Shown here piece after piece: positions 11,701-22,629 of a stretch of DNA of 64,000 nt. Both the position numbers and the translations under genes were made by a program. Source of the DNA: Phialophora verrucosa (lineage: Eukaryota > Ascomycota > Eurotiomycetes > Chaetothyriales > Herpotrichiellaceae); the NCBI GenBank assembly GCA_002099365.1, contig MSED01000001.1, positions 1,426,001 through 1,490,000 of the forward strand, read 5' to 3'. The notes beneath the pieces are model-generated. The model did no database searches. It was not told the origin of the DNA and saw only the letters and a program-made list of their open reading frames with translations. Numbering within the stretch: the first letter of the stretch is position 1; every line of letters begins with the position of its first letter.

Positions 11701-12735
11701 CCATAAATCAGCCACCAGGTGGGAAGCAGAGGAATTAGGGCTCGCAACTAAACCTAGGATGATTACAGTGGCTGGACAAATAGCGTGGTCGCTTAGCAGT
11801 CTAGCGAGTACGACGGCTAATTAAGGAACTCGATATGCGTATACCTTGGGAGTATGCAGACAGTCAATTCTCAACTTATCATGGTACGCCAAAGAATCCT
11901 CTCTGTAACCTCCAAATGGTACGTACGGGCGCCCTGATGCCATTAACCACTAAACTCCAGGACAAATAACTACTGCGACCTCCGTGTTTAGGGTCAAAGT
12001 TACTTGGCCAGCTGCTCTTCGATCGAGCGTCAAGCAGCATTGGGGGACGAGGATCGTGACCAGCGCCATACCGAACATTTCCTGAGCATCGAAAAGCTTC
12101 ATGAGAATGGTCTATCTGGTAAGGTCCCGGCGCGCCCCAAGGAAATCTTTGATCGAGAGCCGCACCTATACGAACTCGAGGCCGAAGTCCCAGGTACGTA
12201 GGGCAAGCAAAGGTCCGAAATCCGACCGCCGCCGACCACTTAGAGCACGTCGGATCCAGAGCGCTCCAGGGACTTTAGAGATAACCATGGTCTGTGGGCT
12301 GTCTCTGGGAGGAGAGTAGTGGAGATCCAGAGCGTGTTCGCGTATTCTTGTAGTGGATGCCAGAGGTATTCGCGTATTCCTGCGATGTATTTTTGATGCT
12401 TCTTCCTGCGGCGGCATTCCCGGAGCGTATTCGGGACTACGGCGCCTTCGTGTTCACAACGTCTGGCTGAGCCATTCGTCGGTGATTTCATTCCACAGCT
12501 AATGTCGCAAGATTCAACCTGATCTAGTGCCTGGTACGAAGCTGGATTCCACCATATCGAAAAGTTCTTCGTATCACACTGCCCCGATTTCAAACCACGT
12601 GCTCATACTCGCCCATCGGTGAATCCTACTTAAAGACCTCTTCTCTGTACTACAGATCATGATCACATAGGAATATGGTGTAGAGTACACTGCAATACCC
12701 TTGATATTACCCTTACCCTTGTTGAATAGAAAGTC
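8731..12735. other. Long gene-poor segment with relics
   Basis: About 4 kb without an intact gene. It holds an alcohol-dehydrogenase relic at about 9475-9665 (listed separately). A plus-strand frame at 12004-12201 looks coding-like, with 'HENGLSGKVPARPKEIFDRE' and an acidic/charged pattern, but I cannot assign it. Open frames around 11020-11505 are mutually overlapping and unrecognised. The segment reads like eroded accessory DNA. Confidence 0.45.
9475..9665 (-). pseudogene. Relic of a zinc-type alcohol dehydrogenase
   Basis: One minus-strand frame reads 'YAASLGAAEFIDFQTTKDIL', then a 'GAHGDVVTAFSKEAG' segment, then a TGA. This matches the part of fungal alcohol dehydrogenases just after the NAD-binding Rossmann motif, where 'A..LGA..FIDF...KDI' is followed by 'GPHGV.VTA'. 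No GxGGxG motif, zinc ligands or C-terminal part could be found around it, so it is a fragment. The upstream boundary is unclear. Confidence 0.4.
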
Positions 12736-13616
12736 ATGAAGGCGTGCCTGCTTACCGCAATTGCTTTGGCGATCCCGTGCCTTGCATTTCCTACGCCGAA
12801 TGGTCATGAATACCGTGCCGCGGGGCCTTTCGATAGTAAGGTATCTTTGCCATGGAAGCCGGGGACAGTAAGCTGACCACCTACAACTCGTGCAGGTCGA
12901 TCGCCATGCCCTGGCCTGAATGCTCTAGCAAACCATGGCTTTCTCCCGCGCGACGGCAAGAACCTTAATTACGACCAGATCAATGAGGCTGCACAAGCGG
13001 CATACGGTTTCGAGCCTGGCTTCTACAAGATGGCTGTCGACATGGTCTTCCAGTTTAACATCTCCACTACAAGTCAACCCAATGAAACTTTCAACCTTTT
13101 CGACCTAGCCAGGCACGACACGATTGAAGCGGATGGCTCCATCACCCGCAACGATATCTACTTCGGGGACGATGTTCACTTTGATGCTACCGTTTTCGCC
13201 CCTGTTGCGAAAGACCTTGGGTTGACCAATTACACTTCTTCCGATCAACTCGTCACGGTAGAGACAGCAGCCAAGGCCACGGAGAACCGCCTTAACCTTG
13301 CAATCAAAATCAACCCAGAATTCAACGCTTCTATGCATCAGCACGCTACTGAATACGGGACTACAGCGCTCTATCTTTTGACTGTATGGGACGAGGCACA
13401 GAACGCTGCGCCCAAGCCTTGGGTCAAAGCACTGCTAGGTAACTTCGCCTCTTGTGAACCCAAGAGATCTCACAGAGGACATGTTACTAACTTATGGCAG
13501 CGGAGGATCGAATTGCATATGCGGAGGGATATACGAAAGGGCAAAAGGTCAAGACTAGCGAGCAGCTTCTAAATATGACTACAGCTGTACGAGCAGTAGT
13601 TGGGTGGAAACCCTAA
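12736..13616 (+). CDS. Secreted heme-thiolate peroxidase / short unspecific peroxygenase
   Basis: Exons 12736-12835, 12896-13438 and 13501-13616 give 252 residues. Residues 1-18 are a signal peptide ('MKACLLTAIALAIPCLA'). The proximal heme motif P-C-P is at 37-39 ('SPCPGLNALANHGFLPRDG'), with Cys38 as the thiolate ligand. The distal region reads 'DTIEADGSITRND' (111-118), where most family members have E-H-D or E-G-D; here it is E111-A112-D113 with Arg118 kept. The family uses H2O2 to halogenate or oxygenate organic substrates outside the cell. Size matches the short ascomycete group. Several N-x-T/S sites ('NISTT', 'NETF', 'NYTSS', 'NASM') fit a secreted glycoprotein. The last exon after 'KALL' is short and its acceptor (ATGGCAG) is plausible but less certain. 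Confidence 0.85.
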
Positions 13617-14149
13617 AGAGACAATTGAGACTCCCGGATGTTTCTCTACGTGTGAAGGAAAACGTGAAGAGTTACCACTAGCTTTGTAATTATCCACGAG
13701 ACGTGTTGCATAGTTACGTACGGGTTGAGTGACAATAGACGGTTTGCATCACACTGATATGAAGTCCGTTAGATCCGTCCACCGCTGACAATTCGTCAGA
13801 CCTTCTAGTGTTCCCCGCTTCTTCTACTGATACATCTACGTCTTTACAATATATATAATAATAATATATTATTTCAAAGTGTAAGTAGCACTAACGAAGG
13901 CCTCTAAGATACTATAGTACCTCTTTTCCCTCCTTTCATCTCTCTTGATAGACGTCTTGTTATTTATCTTATATAAGTCGTGGTAGAGAATGAGCTCCGG
14001 TCTGCTTAGGACTCTCATGGATGAGTTGGTTCTTCACCTGCATCAGTGGCACCGTAGACATATCCCCCCCAAATACGTCAAGCATGCAGATGCGAGCTTG
14101 GGCCATGTATACTGAGATGAGAGCAAGGCCAGTAACAGACGTTATGTGG
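13617..14149. other. AT-rich spacer
   Basis: Non-coding stretch after the peroxidase. It contains an AT-rich patch around 13846-13875 made almost only of TA and AAT steps. No gene signature is visible. Confidence 0.4.
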
Positions 14150-14470
14150 CCTGATTAATGCGGGAAGCTAGGTCTAGAGATCCGAGTGCGGTCGCCACCG
14201 GCTCACCAGCATACGAATGACCCACGACAATGACATTATTATTCTCGAGTTATTTCGCTACGGCCGACTTCACGCCGTCCACGTCGTCCCGAATTCTCGT
14301 CGTGGGTGATGGCGTATGTGTACTGGGAAGTGTCACGGCAATGCATTTATAGCCGTGACTCTGGGGGTCCTCTGCCAGGGAAATGAAGTGTACCGGACCG
14401 TGCCAGACTCCATGAACGAGTACAAGTGTTGCTGTAGCTGGTTCTGTGAATGGTTTGGAGGGAAATTGTG
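14150..14470 (-). pseudogene. Relic of an alpha/beta hydrolase
   Basis: The minus strand encodes 'TATLVLVHGVWHGPVHF' (beta-strand plus the oxyanion HG motif) and later, in the same frame, 'NNVIVVGHSYAGEPVATAL' (nucleophile elbow G-H-S-Y-A-G). Both are typical of fungal methylesterase-like alpha/beta hydrolases. A TAA at 14250-14252 interrupts the frame between them. No start codon lies close upstream and no C-terminal catalytic His region follows, so this is a broken fragment. The stop falls where the family has a variable residue, so its origin cannot be deduced. Confidence 0.6.
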
Positions 14471-15200
14471 CTCGGATGGACGTGTGTTGCTCGTCTAAAT
14501 ATGTAATGCAAATTCTTGTTGCTGAGAGGTAGATTCCTGAGACTTGTACATACAGTACGCACGTACCGCTGTCACGTATAAGACAACCCATTGTGCTTAC
14601 CCTTTGAGCAAAGTGCATTTCAGGCTTTTACGGCATGTACGGTAATAGTAGGCTGTGTAACAGCCGTATCTAGACCTCTGGAAAACCCCATATTGTGTTC
14701 AAGTGCCGGACGGCGCCGGTACGCTTACTGGTTGCATTCCCGGGCGGGCTTGTGGAAAAAAGAACGGAACCGGCTTGTTGAATCACTGACCATTGCTATA
14801 GATTCTAGCAATGCAAGTGCGGCTGAAACCGGTAAGGCGTTATCCATGGAAAGCTGCCGCGTTGATGACAACTAGAAATTTAGAGATTCAGTGTTGATGT
14901 TGCGCATAGCTACAGTCATGTTATGAAGGGTATGCAGGTTGCAACTCGCAGGGACGGAGCACCCGGTGTGGGTCATGGCTATGGCTAACCAGGTTTTGGA
15001 ATGTATCGCGAGATGTGGGCCGAAAGTCATGCTGAATAACGGCAGGAGATCACGGCAATGTAAGATAACACTTTAGGTTATGACATGTAAGCGATCACGA
15101 ATCCAACAAGGGCGAGCTCCTTGTCGCTGTCGTCGGAGGAAAATAAATTACTTAACCACTTCTTGACTCCTTTTCGAAACATCATCTAACGTTCGCTACA
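14471..15200. other. Promoter-side spacer of the GMC gene
   Basis: About 730 bp with no gene recognised. The final 150 bp before 15201 are AT-richer and likely contain the GMC promoter. Confidence 0.35.
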
Positions 15201-16960
15201 ATGGCACAAATATACGATTTCATAGTAATTGGGGCCGGGCCTGCAGGCATCACCCTAGCTAACAGACTCGCCCGCAGCAACAAGCTACCTTTAGTGCTGC
15301 TTGTGGAGGCCGGTGGCAAAAATGACTCCAAGTCTATCCGTGTTGATGCCGAAAGGTGGCTGCACCGGATGAACCCCGGCCAGAACTGGAACTACAAGTC
15401 TGCCCCGATAGTTGGATTCGACACCCGTGTGCTTGATTTCGATAGAGGCAAGGGCTTAGGTGGCAGTACATCGATCAACTTCGGTCTCTGGACGCTCGGT
15501 CCCAAGGACGACTATACTGAGCTGGCTCAATTAACTGGTGACGAAGACTGGAACTGGGGCAACTCACAGGGGCGGTTCAAAAGACTTGAAACATATCATG
15601 CTGATGCATCCGAAACGTACAAGCAATACCTTAATCCCGACCCTAAGAATCATGGCAACAGTGGACCCGTTCAGACAGGCTTTCCCAAAGACTGGGAGCC
15701 TAGTGCTGCTGCACTTATGGATATCTGGGTCGACAACGGCACGAAGCTCAACCCTGACCACAACTCGGGGGATCCCTTAGGCGTTGCTGCTTGCTGTTCT
15801 GCTGCATACAAAGGTTACAAGTCCATGGCTGCCGACGTGCTGATCGGGGCGCCCGACAACCTACACGTACTGACTGACACTGAGGTATTGCGCCTTGGCT
15901 TTGACGGCACAAAGGCCACTGGCATCATCACATCTACCGGCAAGACACTTTATGCCAGCAAAGAGATCATCCTCTCCGCTGGCAGCCTCGATACGCCCAG
16001 AATACTGATGCACTCCGGGATTGGGCCAGCAGACCAACTCAACAAATTCAACATCCCCATTATAAAGGCGAACGAGAACGTGGGCCAGCACATGAAAGAC
16101 CACTTTTTCACCATGTTGACCTACGATCGTGCAGATCATACTTCTGAGCGCCAGAAATTCTACAGAAGCAAGGAGCTACAAGCGGCGGCAAGGGCACAGT
16201 GGGAGAAGGATGGTACGGGGCCTCTCGCGGAATACGCCTGTGCGATGGGCCTAGGATATGAGAAGTTGGAAGGACTGTACGACACGCCAGAATTTCAAAG
16301 TCTGCCCCAAAGCGAGCAACGCTACTTAAAGAAGCCTACTGTACCGCACTACGAGTTTCTCCTCAATGCAGCCCACGTACCTCACTTCTTGGACCCAGAC
16401 AACTCTCCAGCTGGTACCTCGGTCTACGTCTTCGTCTTGAACCAGCAATCGACAGGATCAACGGTGCTACAGTCGTCGGATCCTAAGGTGCCTCTCATCT
16501 ACGACGCCAACTACTTTTCCCATCCTTATGATAAACGAATTGCTATCGATGCTACGCGCAAAGTTCTCAAAGTGATCAATAGTCCGCACTTCAGCAAGGA
16601 CACTGTCGCGGTACAGAGTGCGCCTAAGAGCGAGTCCGAAGAAGATATAATGGAGTGGTGGAAGAAGAACACCTTGAGCTCATGGCATATGTCGGGTACT
16701 GCAAGGATTGGAAAGAATGACAACGAGGGAGTGGTGGACAAGGACCTCAAGGTCTATGGTGTGCAGAACCTAAGGATCGCCGACATGAGCGTCGTCCCGC
16801 GGATCGTGAAGTGAGTTAATGATTTCTTTCTCTTTCCTCCTTCTTTCGTTGGACACAAGCTGACAATCTCCACTTTAGTGCTCACACTCAGGTTACAGCG
16901 TACCTCGTGGGCCTCATAGCTGGGGACAAACTTCTTGCCGAATATGGTCTTGATGTATGA
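15201..16960 (+). CDS. GMC-family FAD oxidoreductase
   Basis: Exon 15201-16810, a 68-nt intron and exon 16879-16960 give 563 residues. The N-terminus holds the dinucleotide-binding motif 'DFIVIGAGPAGITLANRLA' with the following acidic residue in 'LLVEAGG'. GMC signature 1 is at 'FDRGKGLGGSTSINFG' and signature 2 near 'LSAGSLDTPRILMHSGIGP'. The catalytic pair is His about 496 in 'SSWHMSGTARIG' and His539 in 'NAHTQVTAYLVG', the latter reached only after the intron, which supports the splice. There is no signal peptide, so it should be intracellular, unlike aryl-alcohol or glucose oxidases. Substrate is unknown; relatives oxidise alcohols or act as choline/glucose dehydrogenases. Confidence 0.92.
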
Positions 16961-17811
16961 TGTTTCACCACCGGAATCTCGACGTGTTGAACCAGGCACC
17001 AAATCCGGCACACCCGCAGCGCCTATACCCAAAAGTCAGCCTCGTACAGCCTCGGGGTGGCAAAGAGGGCCTCGGAGCGAAGGCCTTGTGGCAAATAAGG
17101 CCCCCTGGTGGTGAAGGCATTAATTCGGGGGTCTCTCGGTCGCTAGAGAGCATCCCGCAACGGTCATCTCCAGCGTTGTAAACAGGCGCCTCTGATATAT
17201 ACAAAGAGGGCCCGAAGGCCTCTGTAAATAAGGCAGACAGACACAGACAACAAGCACTGTAATAGCGCATACAAATATGAGCCCGAACACCCCCTCAGCT
17301 CAACACGACGCCTCCCTCCCTCCTGTTCCACGTGGCGCTACGCCGCTTTTGTTCAGGCCGGCTCAGGGCCAGCTGGGCTAGGTCACCCTGCTGACGACAC
17401 CACTCGGTTAGAAAACTGCCTTTGCCCAGCATTTGACATTCGTTTGACATTGACAACATTAGATACTGGATGTAGAGCCTTACAAACATACTGGGGCATC
17501 AATACGGGGGTATCTGGTCTATCAAGTTCCAACCATATCCGACCATGTTCTGTGAACCAATCTCAATGTTCTTGATCCCCTAGCGTTGATCTTCGACCTT
17601 TGTCAATCCATCTCTTCTGACCCATTCCCTCTTCCTCAGTTGCGTCGCCTCTTCTTGAATCGCCGGCCATATCCGACCATCAATCCATCTCGTCCTTCTG
17701 GTCCTCTTCCTCGTCCTCACTTTCATCCTCCTCCCGATCCCGGTCCCGGTCCCGGTCCTCTCCCTCTTTCTCTCAAATCCCATTTCTGCAACCGAGCGAA
17801 GTGCAGGCGTC
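16961..17811. other. Spacer with a simple-sequence tract
   Basis: No gene recognised. A hexanucleotide CGGTCC repeat of three-plus units lies near 17736-17758, inside a pyrimidine-rich stretch. Confidence 0.4.
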
Positions 17812-19106
17812 TCAGTTCGTTCCGTCGACTTCGGTCAATGTCTTGATTGCCACCAATCGCATCCGGTCTGCCACCGAGTTCAGAAACGTGTCGGCACCCC
17901 AGCGCAACACATTCTCCACCGCAATGAAGAAGCCTTCGATGGTTTCTTTCAGCATTGCGTTGCAGATCTTGACCAGCTTCATGTTGAAGATACGCCGACC
18001 TTCCTCGACGCAGGTGTAGTGAGCCCACAGCTCGTGGTAGGGTCCTTCGGTGCAAATGGAAAAGAAGAGAGGATATTGATATTCACTATCGTCAAACTCC
18101 CAGGCTGCACTCTTTGCCATCTCCGTAAGATGAAGCTGAAAATTTAGGGCACTCGCTCCCGAAACGGCGGCCTGATTTTGTGCTTCGGAGATTTGCTTTC
18201 CGGTTAGGTAAGCCTTTGCCTCAAGAGTCGCAAATGGAAAAAAGACGCGACCAGTTTCCATGACCGTTAGGAGTAGCTTTTCTTCGTTCTGGTCTAGGGA
18301 GTCGTATTCTGTCTGAAGTCTTCGAAGAAATTCCTGGGCCTGAGTTTGGGAGAAAACTGGTGAGGAGAGAGAGTCCAAGAACGCTTTTCGGCCAATACCA
18401 ATTGTGATATCCGGACAAGGTGTTTTGATTGCAGGAGCCCCTTGGTCATCTCGGAAAATCGGGTTTCCCTTTGATATACCTGGCTTGAATTCATGTCGCC
18501 AATCGGCTTCAGGTTAAAGGGAGATATTCGGTCTCAGCATATCTCGAAGCGCATCACGACAAAGACCAACAAAACTGACTTCCATACTTTTGTTGTCACT
18601 GATCTCCCGACAACAATTGTAGAACCGTTCAGCGGTGTTGTGAATCACAGCCCGGCGCTCCTCGGACAGAACCTTTGCTTTCACAATATCATCGATCTCA
18701 GCTTGGAAGTGGTCTGGAATATCATCATCAAAGAAGATATTAACAACATTGAGACGGTGGATGCGATAGCCGCCATTAGTGCTAGGCGCTTGCTTGCTTT
18801 GAGTTTGGGTTCGCTTTATGGTTGTCATGGTCTCTTCTCCGTTCCTTTTTCTCTTGGCCATCTCTTCCTCGTCGAGTATTCGGAGGTTCTCCTTCGTCAG
18901 GCTATGGATAGAGGGCGGGAGTTTTGGAGATTCCAGTTCCGATTCCACAGAGTGCGTTGGTTCAGAGTGCGGTTGTTTAGTGCGGTTTCGGTGGTTAGTT
19001 TGGGCGTAGGAAAGTGGAGGCTTGTTTTGCAATCGTCTGCTCCTCCGACAGCCAGAGCCGGTTGCAGCTTGCAGCCATTCTTGCTGGCGGTAGTAGGCCG
19101 ACTCGC
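17812..19106 (-). pseudogene. DUF7924-like fungal protein with one in-frame stop
   Basis: One minus-strand frame runs from about 19106 to the natural stop at 17812, broken only by TAA at 18514-18516. Before the stop it encodes a charged N-terminal part, then 'HRLNVVNIFFDDDIPDHFQA' and 'LCRDALRDMLRPNISL'. After it, in the same frame, come 'CPDITIGIGRKAFLDSLSS', 'FPFATLEAKAYLTGKQISEA', 'AVSGASALNFQLHL' and 'CTEGPYHELWAHYTCVEEGR'. The C-terminal part resembles the large DUF7924 family of fungal proteins, whose function is not established; recognition is from memory. CTT-TAA-CCT could derive from CTT-CAA-CCT by a C-to-T change in a CpA context. No intron is needed or available to skip the stop. 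The start is unclear: no ATG in this frame was confirmed upstream. Confidence 0.6.
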
Positions 19107-19784
19107 TCGCAGAGGGGGAGACATAGAAAGAGAGGAGAGCGGAAGTTAACTGTGGGTGGGAAAGCAGGAGCGTCTAACGCAGACAGATGGGTTGGTGTCT
19201 TTGTTTGTTTGCGATTTTATAAGGGACTGGCGCTCTTACATTCCATATTCCATTGGCCAGCGTTGGTATTTCGCCGTGTGCGGGAGTAGCCAGCCGTATT
19301 CCGTCCTTACGCGGCGTAAGTGTTCAAAGTCGCATTAGATCAAAATATCTACAACACTTTTCGCAGAGCCTATACGAGATCGGTGAAGGGTAAGCGTAAG
19401 GGTGAGAGAGAGGGTAAGTCGTTACAAAAGCGGCATATAAGCCTAAGACAGTTTATACTTGATCCACTAACCTCGGTCGCTAGCCTCGATTCGTCCCGGC
19501 GAGGATACTAGCGACAAGAACATTAGTATAGGGAAAGGGGAACTTAGAGGTCCCGAATCTTGGGTAGTCTTGGCCGATACATTGGAAGAATGAAGTGCCG
19601 GAAACAAGACTCCTGGCCCAGATGGAGGCCCGCTTTGACTGTTGCTCAGGCTATGTGACATCACGGTCAGTCACGTGTAGGGCTTACTCAGGACGGCTCG
19701 CTCAGGCTGAAGCAGCAATGGGTCAGGTGCAAAGACGGAAATGCAAAGTCCTCATGTCGAGATTCCGATGTCGAAATCCCTGTT
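19107..19784. other. Spacer between the DUF7924-like pseudogene and the ALDH gene
   Basis: About 680 bp with no recognisable gene. It covers the 3' side of the ALDH gene and the 5' side of the DUF7924-like frame. Confidence 0.35.
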
Positions 19785-21253
19785 TCAGTTCGCCCACGTT
19801 ACGGTCTTGGTTCTGACCCATTCCTCAAGCCCAACGCTAGTGTTGAACCTGCCAAACCCGCTCTGTTTGACGCCTCCGGCGGGCAAAGCTCCATCCTCAA
19901 ACACGGTCATGTTATTGATGTGAACCGCCCCTGATTCGACCTGTCTTGCGATCCTCAACCCACGTTGCAAGTTTTCCGTGAACACTGCGGCGGTAAGCCC
20001 ATACTCCGTATTGTTAGCGAGTCGGATCGCTTCCTCGTCTGACTCTGCTGTAAAAAGGGAGACAGAGGGGCCAAACGACTCTGTGTAGTAGACGTCCATT
20101 GTAGGATTTACGTCCGCTAGGACGAGTGGGCGCACGGCTCCAGTATTGAACATCTGGGGGTCTCCCTTCACGACCTTGGCACCTTTCCGGATTGCGTCGT
20201 TCATCAGCAACGCATTCTTTGTGAGTAGGGTGTTGGATATGAGACATTGTTGTTCTCCTTGGTCGCCAAATATATCATCAATGACCCTGTCGAAGGCTGC
20301 AATGAATCGTGTCTTCACTTCCTTGTGAACAATGATTCTCTCTGTGCTCATGCAGATTTGACCACTGTACATGAAAGCACCCAGCGCACATTGAAACGCG
20401 GCGTTCTCAATGTCAGCGTCGTCGCACACGATTGCTGAAGCTTTGCCGCCGAGCTCCTCCACCACAGGCTTTAGGTACTTCCCAGCGAGGCTGGCAACAA
20501 TGGACCCTACCGTATCACTTCCGGTGAAGTTTATCTTCTTGACAACGGGCGAAGCAATTAAGTATTTGGTGATTTCCACGGCGTTTTGTCCAGCGGCATG
20601 ATAGATAGTGTTGAGGCACCCTGCAGGCAGGCCGGCCTCGTGGAAGACTGATGCAAGTATCCAGAATGATTTTGGTGACAATTCAGATCCTTTGAGGATT
20701 ACTGTGTTGCCACAGGCCAAAGGCTGAAGGACAGCGCGAGCACCAAGCACATACGGCGCATTCCTGCTTCGTTAGCTGTTTTCTTACTTGTAGTGCCATT
20801 GTGAGAAACTCACCACGGAGCGATCGACAGCACTACACCATAGGGTTCTTTGAGGACCAGCCCGGTACGATTGGCATCAGCCAATTGAGGCACAGTCCCA
20901 GAAATCGCCTGCACAAGCCCAGCGACATCTTTGCACGCTTGAATGGTAAGGTTGAATGTGAATTCAAAATAAGCCCGGTCGCACGCCGTCTCATCATGGA
21001 CAATATTCCAGCATTCCTCCTTGCGAGCAAGGAAGATATCGGCCGCCCTGAGAAAGATATCACGGCGTTGGGAGTGTCGTGTCATTGACCAGGTCGGAAA
21101 GGCTTGGTTCGACGACGTTAAAGCAGCTTCTGCATCCTTCAGGGAGGCGGCGGGTGCCTGGTGGATGACCTGACGAGTACGAGGCGATAGGGTGTCGAAC
21201 GTCTTGGATGGAGTAACCTCCTGACCGTTAAGCCAGAGCGGAACCGTACCCAT
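19785..21253 (-). CDS. NAD(P)-dependent aldehyde dehydrogenase, salicylaldehyde-dehydrogenase-like
   Basis: Two exons, 21253-20814 and 20763-19785 on the minus strand, separated by a 50-nt intron that splits a Trp codon. Together they give 472 residues. The general base is Glu250 in 'VEELGGKAS' and the catalytic thiol is Cys284 in 'YSGQICMSTERI'. Other landmarks are 'IAPWNAPYVLGARAVLQPLACGNTVILK' (split over the intron), 'NFTGSDTVG' (cofactor-binding loop), 'ESFGPSVSLF' and 'KQSGFGRF'. This is a complete cytosolic ALDH that oxidises an aldehyde to the acid. The shape is closest to fungal salicylaldehyde/vanillin-type enzymes, which would suit aromatic catabolism, but assignment below superfamily is tentative. 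Confidence 0.92.
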
Positions 21254-22629
21254 ATCTACTATGTACTGAGGAATGTTCGGATGATAACGCTGTGTCTCTT
21301 CGTCACCGGGTTCTAACCACTAAGGTCCGAAGTAGAGTAATGATGGGTTGCTATGGTTTAGTCACTAGGTCTATGGGGTTGCTGCGTCTTATAGAAAAAG
21401 AGGTCTCCAGCGCGAGAACCTAACTCCCGCAGAACATAGATCATCAGAACGTCATCCATACCAACTGTGACTCTCTGATAGTAGACTCTGCCGCGAGGAA
21501 TCAGCTGGAAATGCTCTTCAGTGGAATATGATCTGGTGCCCCATAATTGTTGCAGCGATCTGTGGCAGCTACCAACGTACGTAAGGGTGTAGGGAGAGCC
21601 TGGCTTGAATGCGAAATTCCCAGCCGCAACCTAGAGTTCTCCAGATCTCGCGTTTTATTCCAATCCTGGGAATACATAGCTAAAAGCGGATACAGCAGTA
21701 TGTGGCCAATAGCCTATTGTACTATGCTTCGGATCCACTTAGCTGCTTACCTGCATTGCCCTATACCAGCCTGCAACGATCAGTACAACAGCTATCCGGA
21801 GGGTCGGGACTAAACTCTCCCGTGCGAGATACCCCACACCTGGTAAGTCCGCTGTCACCGGCGGTTAATTGTTTATACACTTCCTGTCTCAAATGACCTT
21901 CTGCACCCGGCCTTTGATTCGTAGTTCAAGCTATGTGCTGGGGCCGTCTATTATTCATGAGTATCAAACAATGTAATCGGACCCGCCTCGTACGAACTAA
22001 TTCCACTAGGACGCGTATGTCGATCCCGGCACAGCATCAGACTTGCGCCGAAAGCCAGGAAGAGAGGGAACCACTCCTGTCCCATCTGAGTGACCACTAT
22101 TGCACAACATACTGGCCGGCGCGGACGTCGTCAGCAGCTACACAGGTAAGCAACTCGTCACAGCGCTCCATCTAATTTATTGCGCTCGGCCATTTTCCAT
22201 GTACGACGCGAAACGTCTACGATGCCTTGCGGAATGGGATGGGTAATCCGTCGCAGCTGCCGAGCGCAAACCCACGAAATCGGCTTCAGGAAACGTCACT
22301 CAAGTGCTGAGAATAACACCTAGAAGTGGCGAATGTTACCAAGAGCGACGGTGACCACCAGAACATGACGATAGCGACCGGGTAAGGCCACGGTAGGACA
22401 GGTGGGATGACGGGGCATTCGTGGTTGCTTCGTCAGCCTGCGAAGGCTCGAGATTTATCTGCTATGCAATTGGGCTTGCTGTGAAAGAACTGTGCCGGAA
22501 AGTCCAAAGATAGCAGTGTGAAGCTCAGGAACATTAGCAGCATACAAGGAGTTCCAGAAAGAGGATAAAAGACATGACCCGGGCCTCAAAGTTGTCGCTT
22601 CTTCAAAGCGGTCAGCGATCGACAAGCGA
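21254..22629. other. Divergent intergenic region, ALDH / copper protein
   Basis: About 1.4 kb between two outward-facing genes, so it should carry both promoters. Short overlapping frames show no family signature. A GGATAAAAG element at about 22562 may be the TATA box of the copper-protein gene. Confidence 0.4.
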
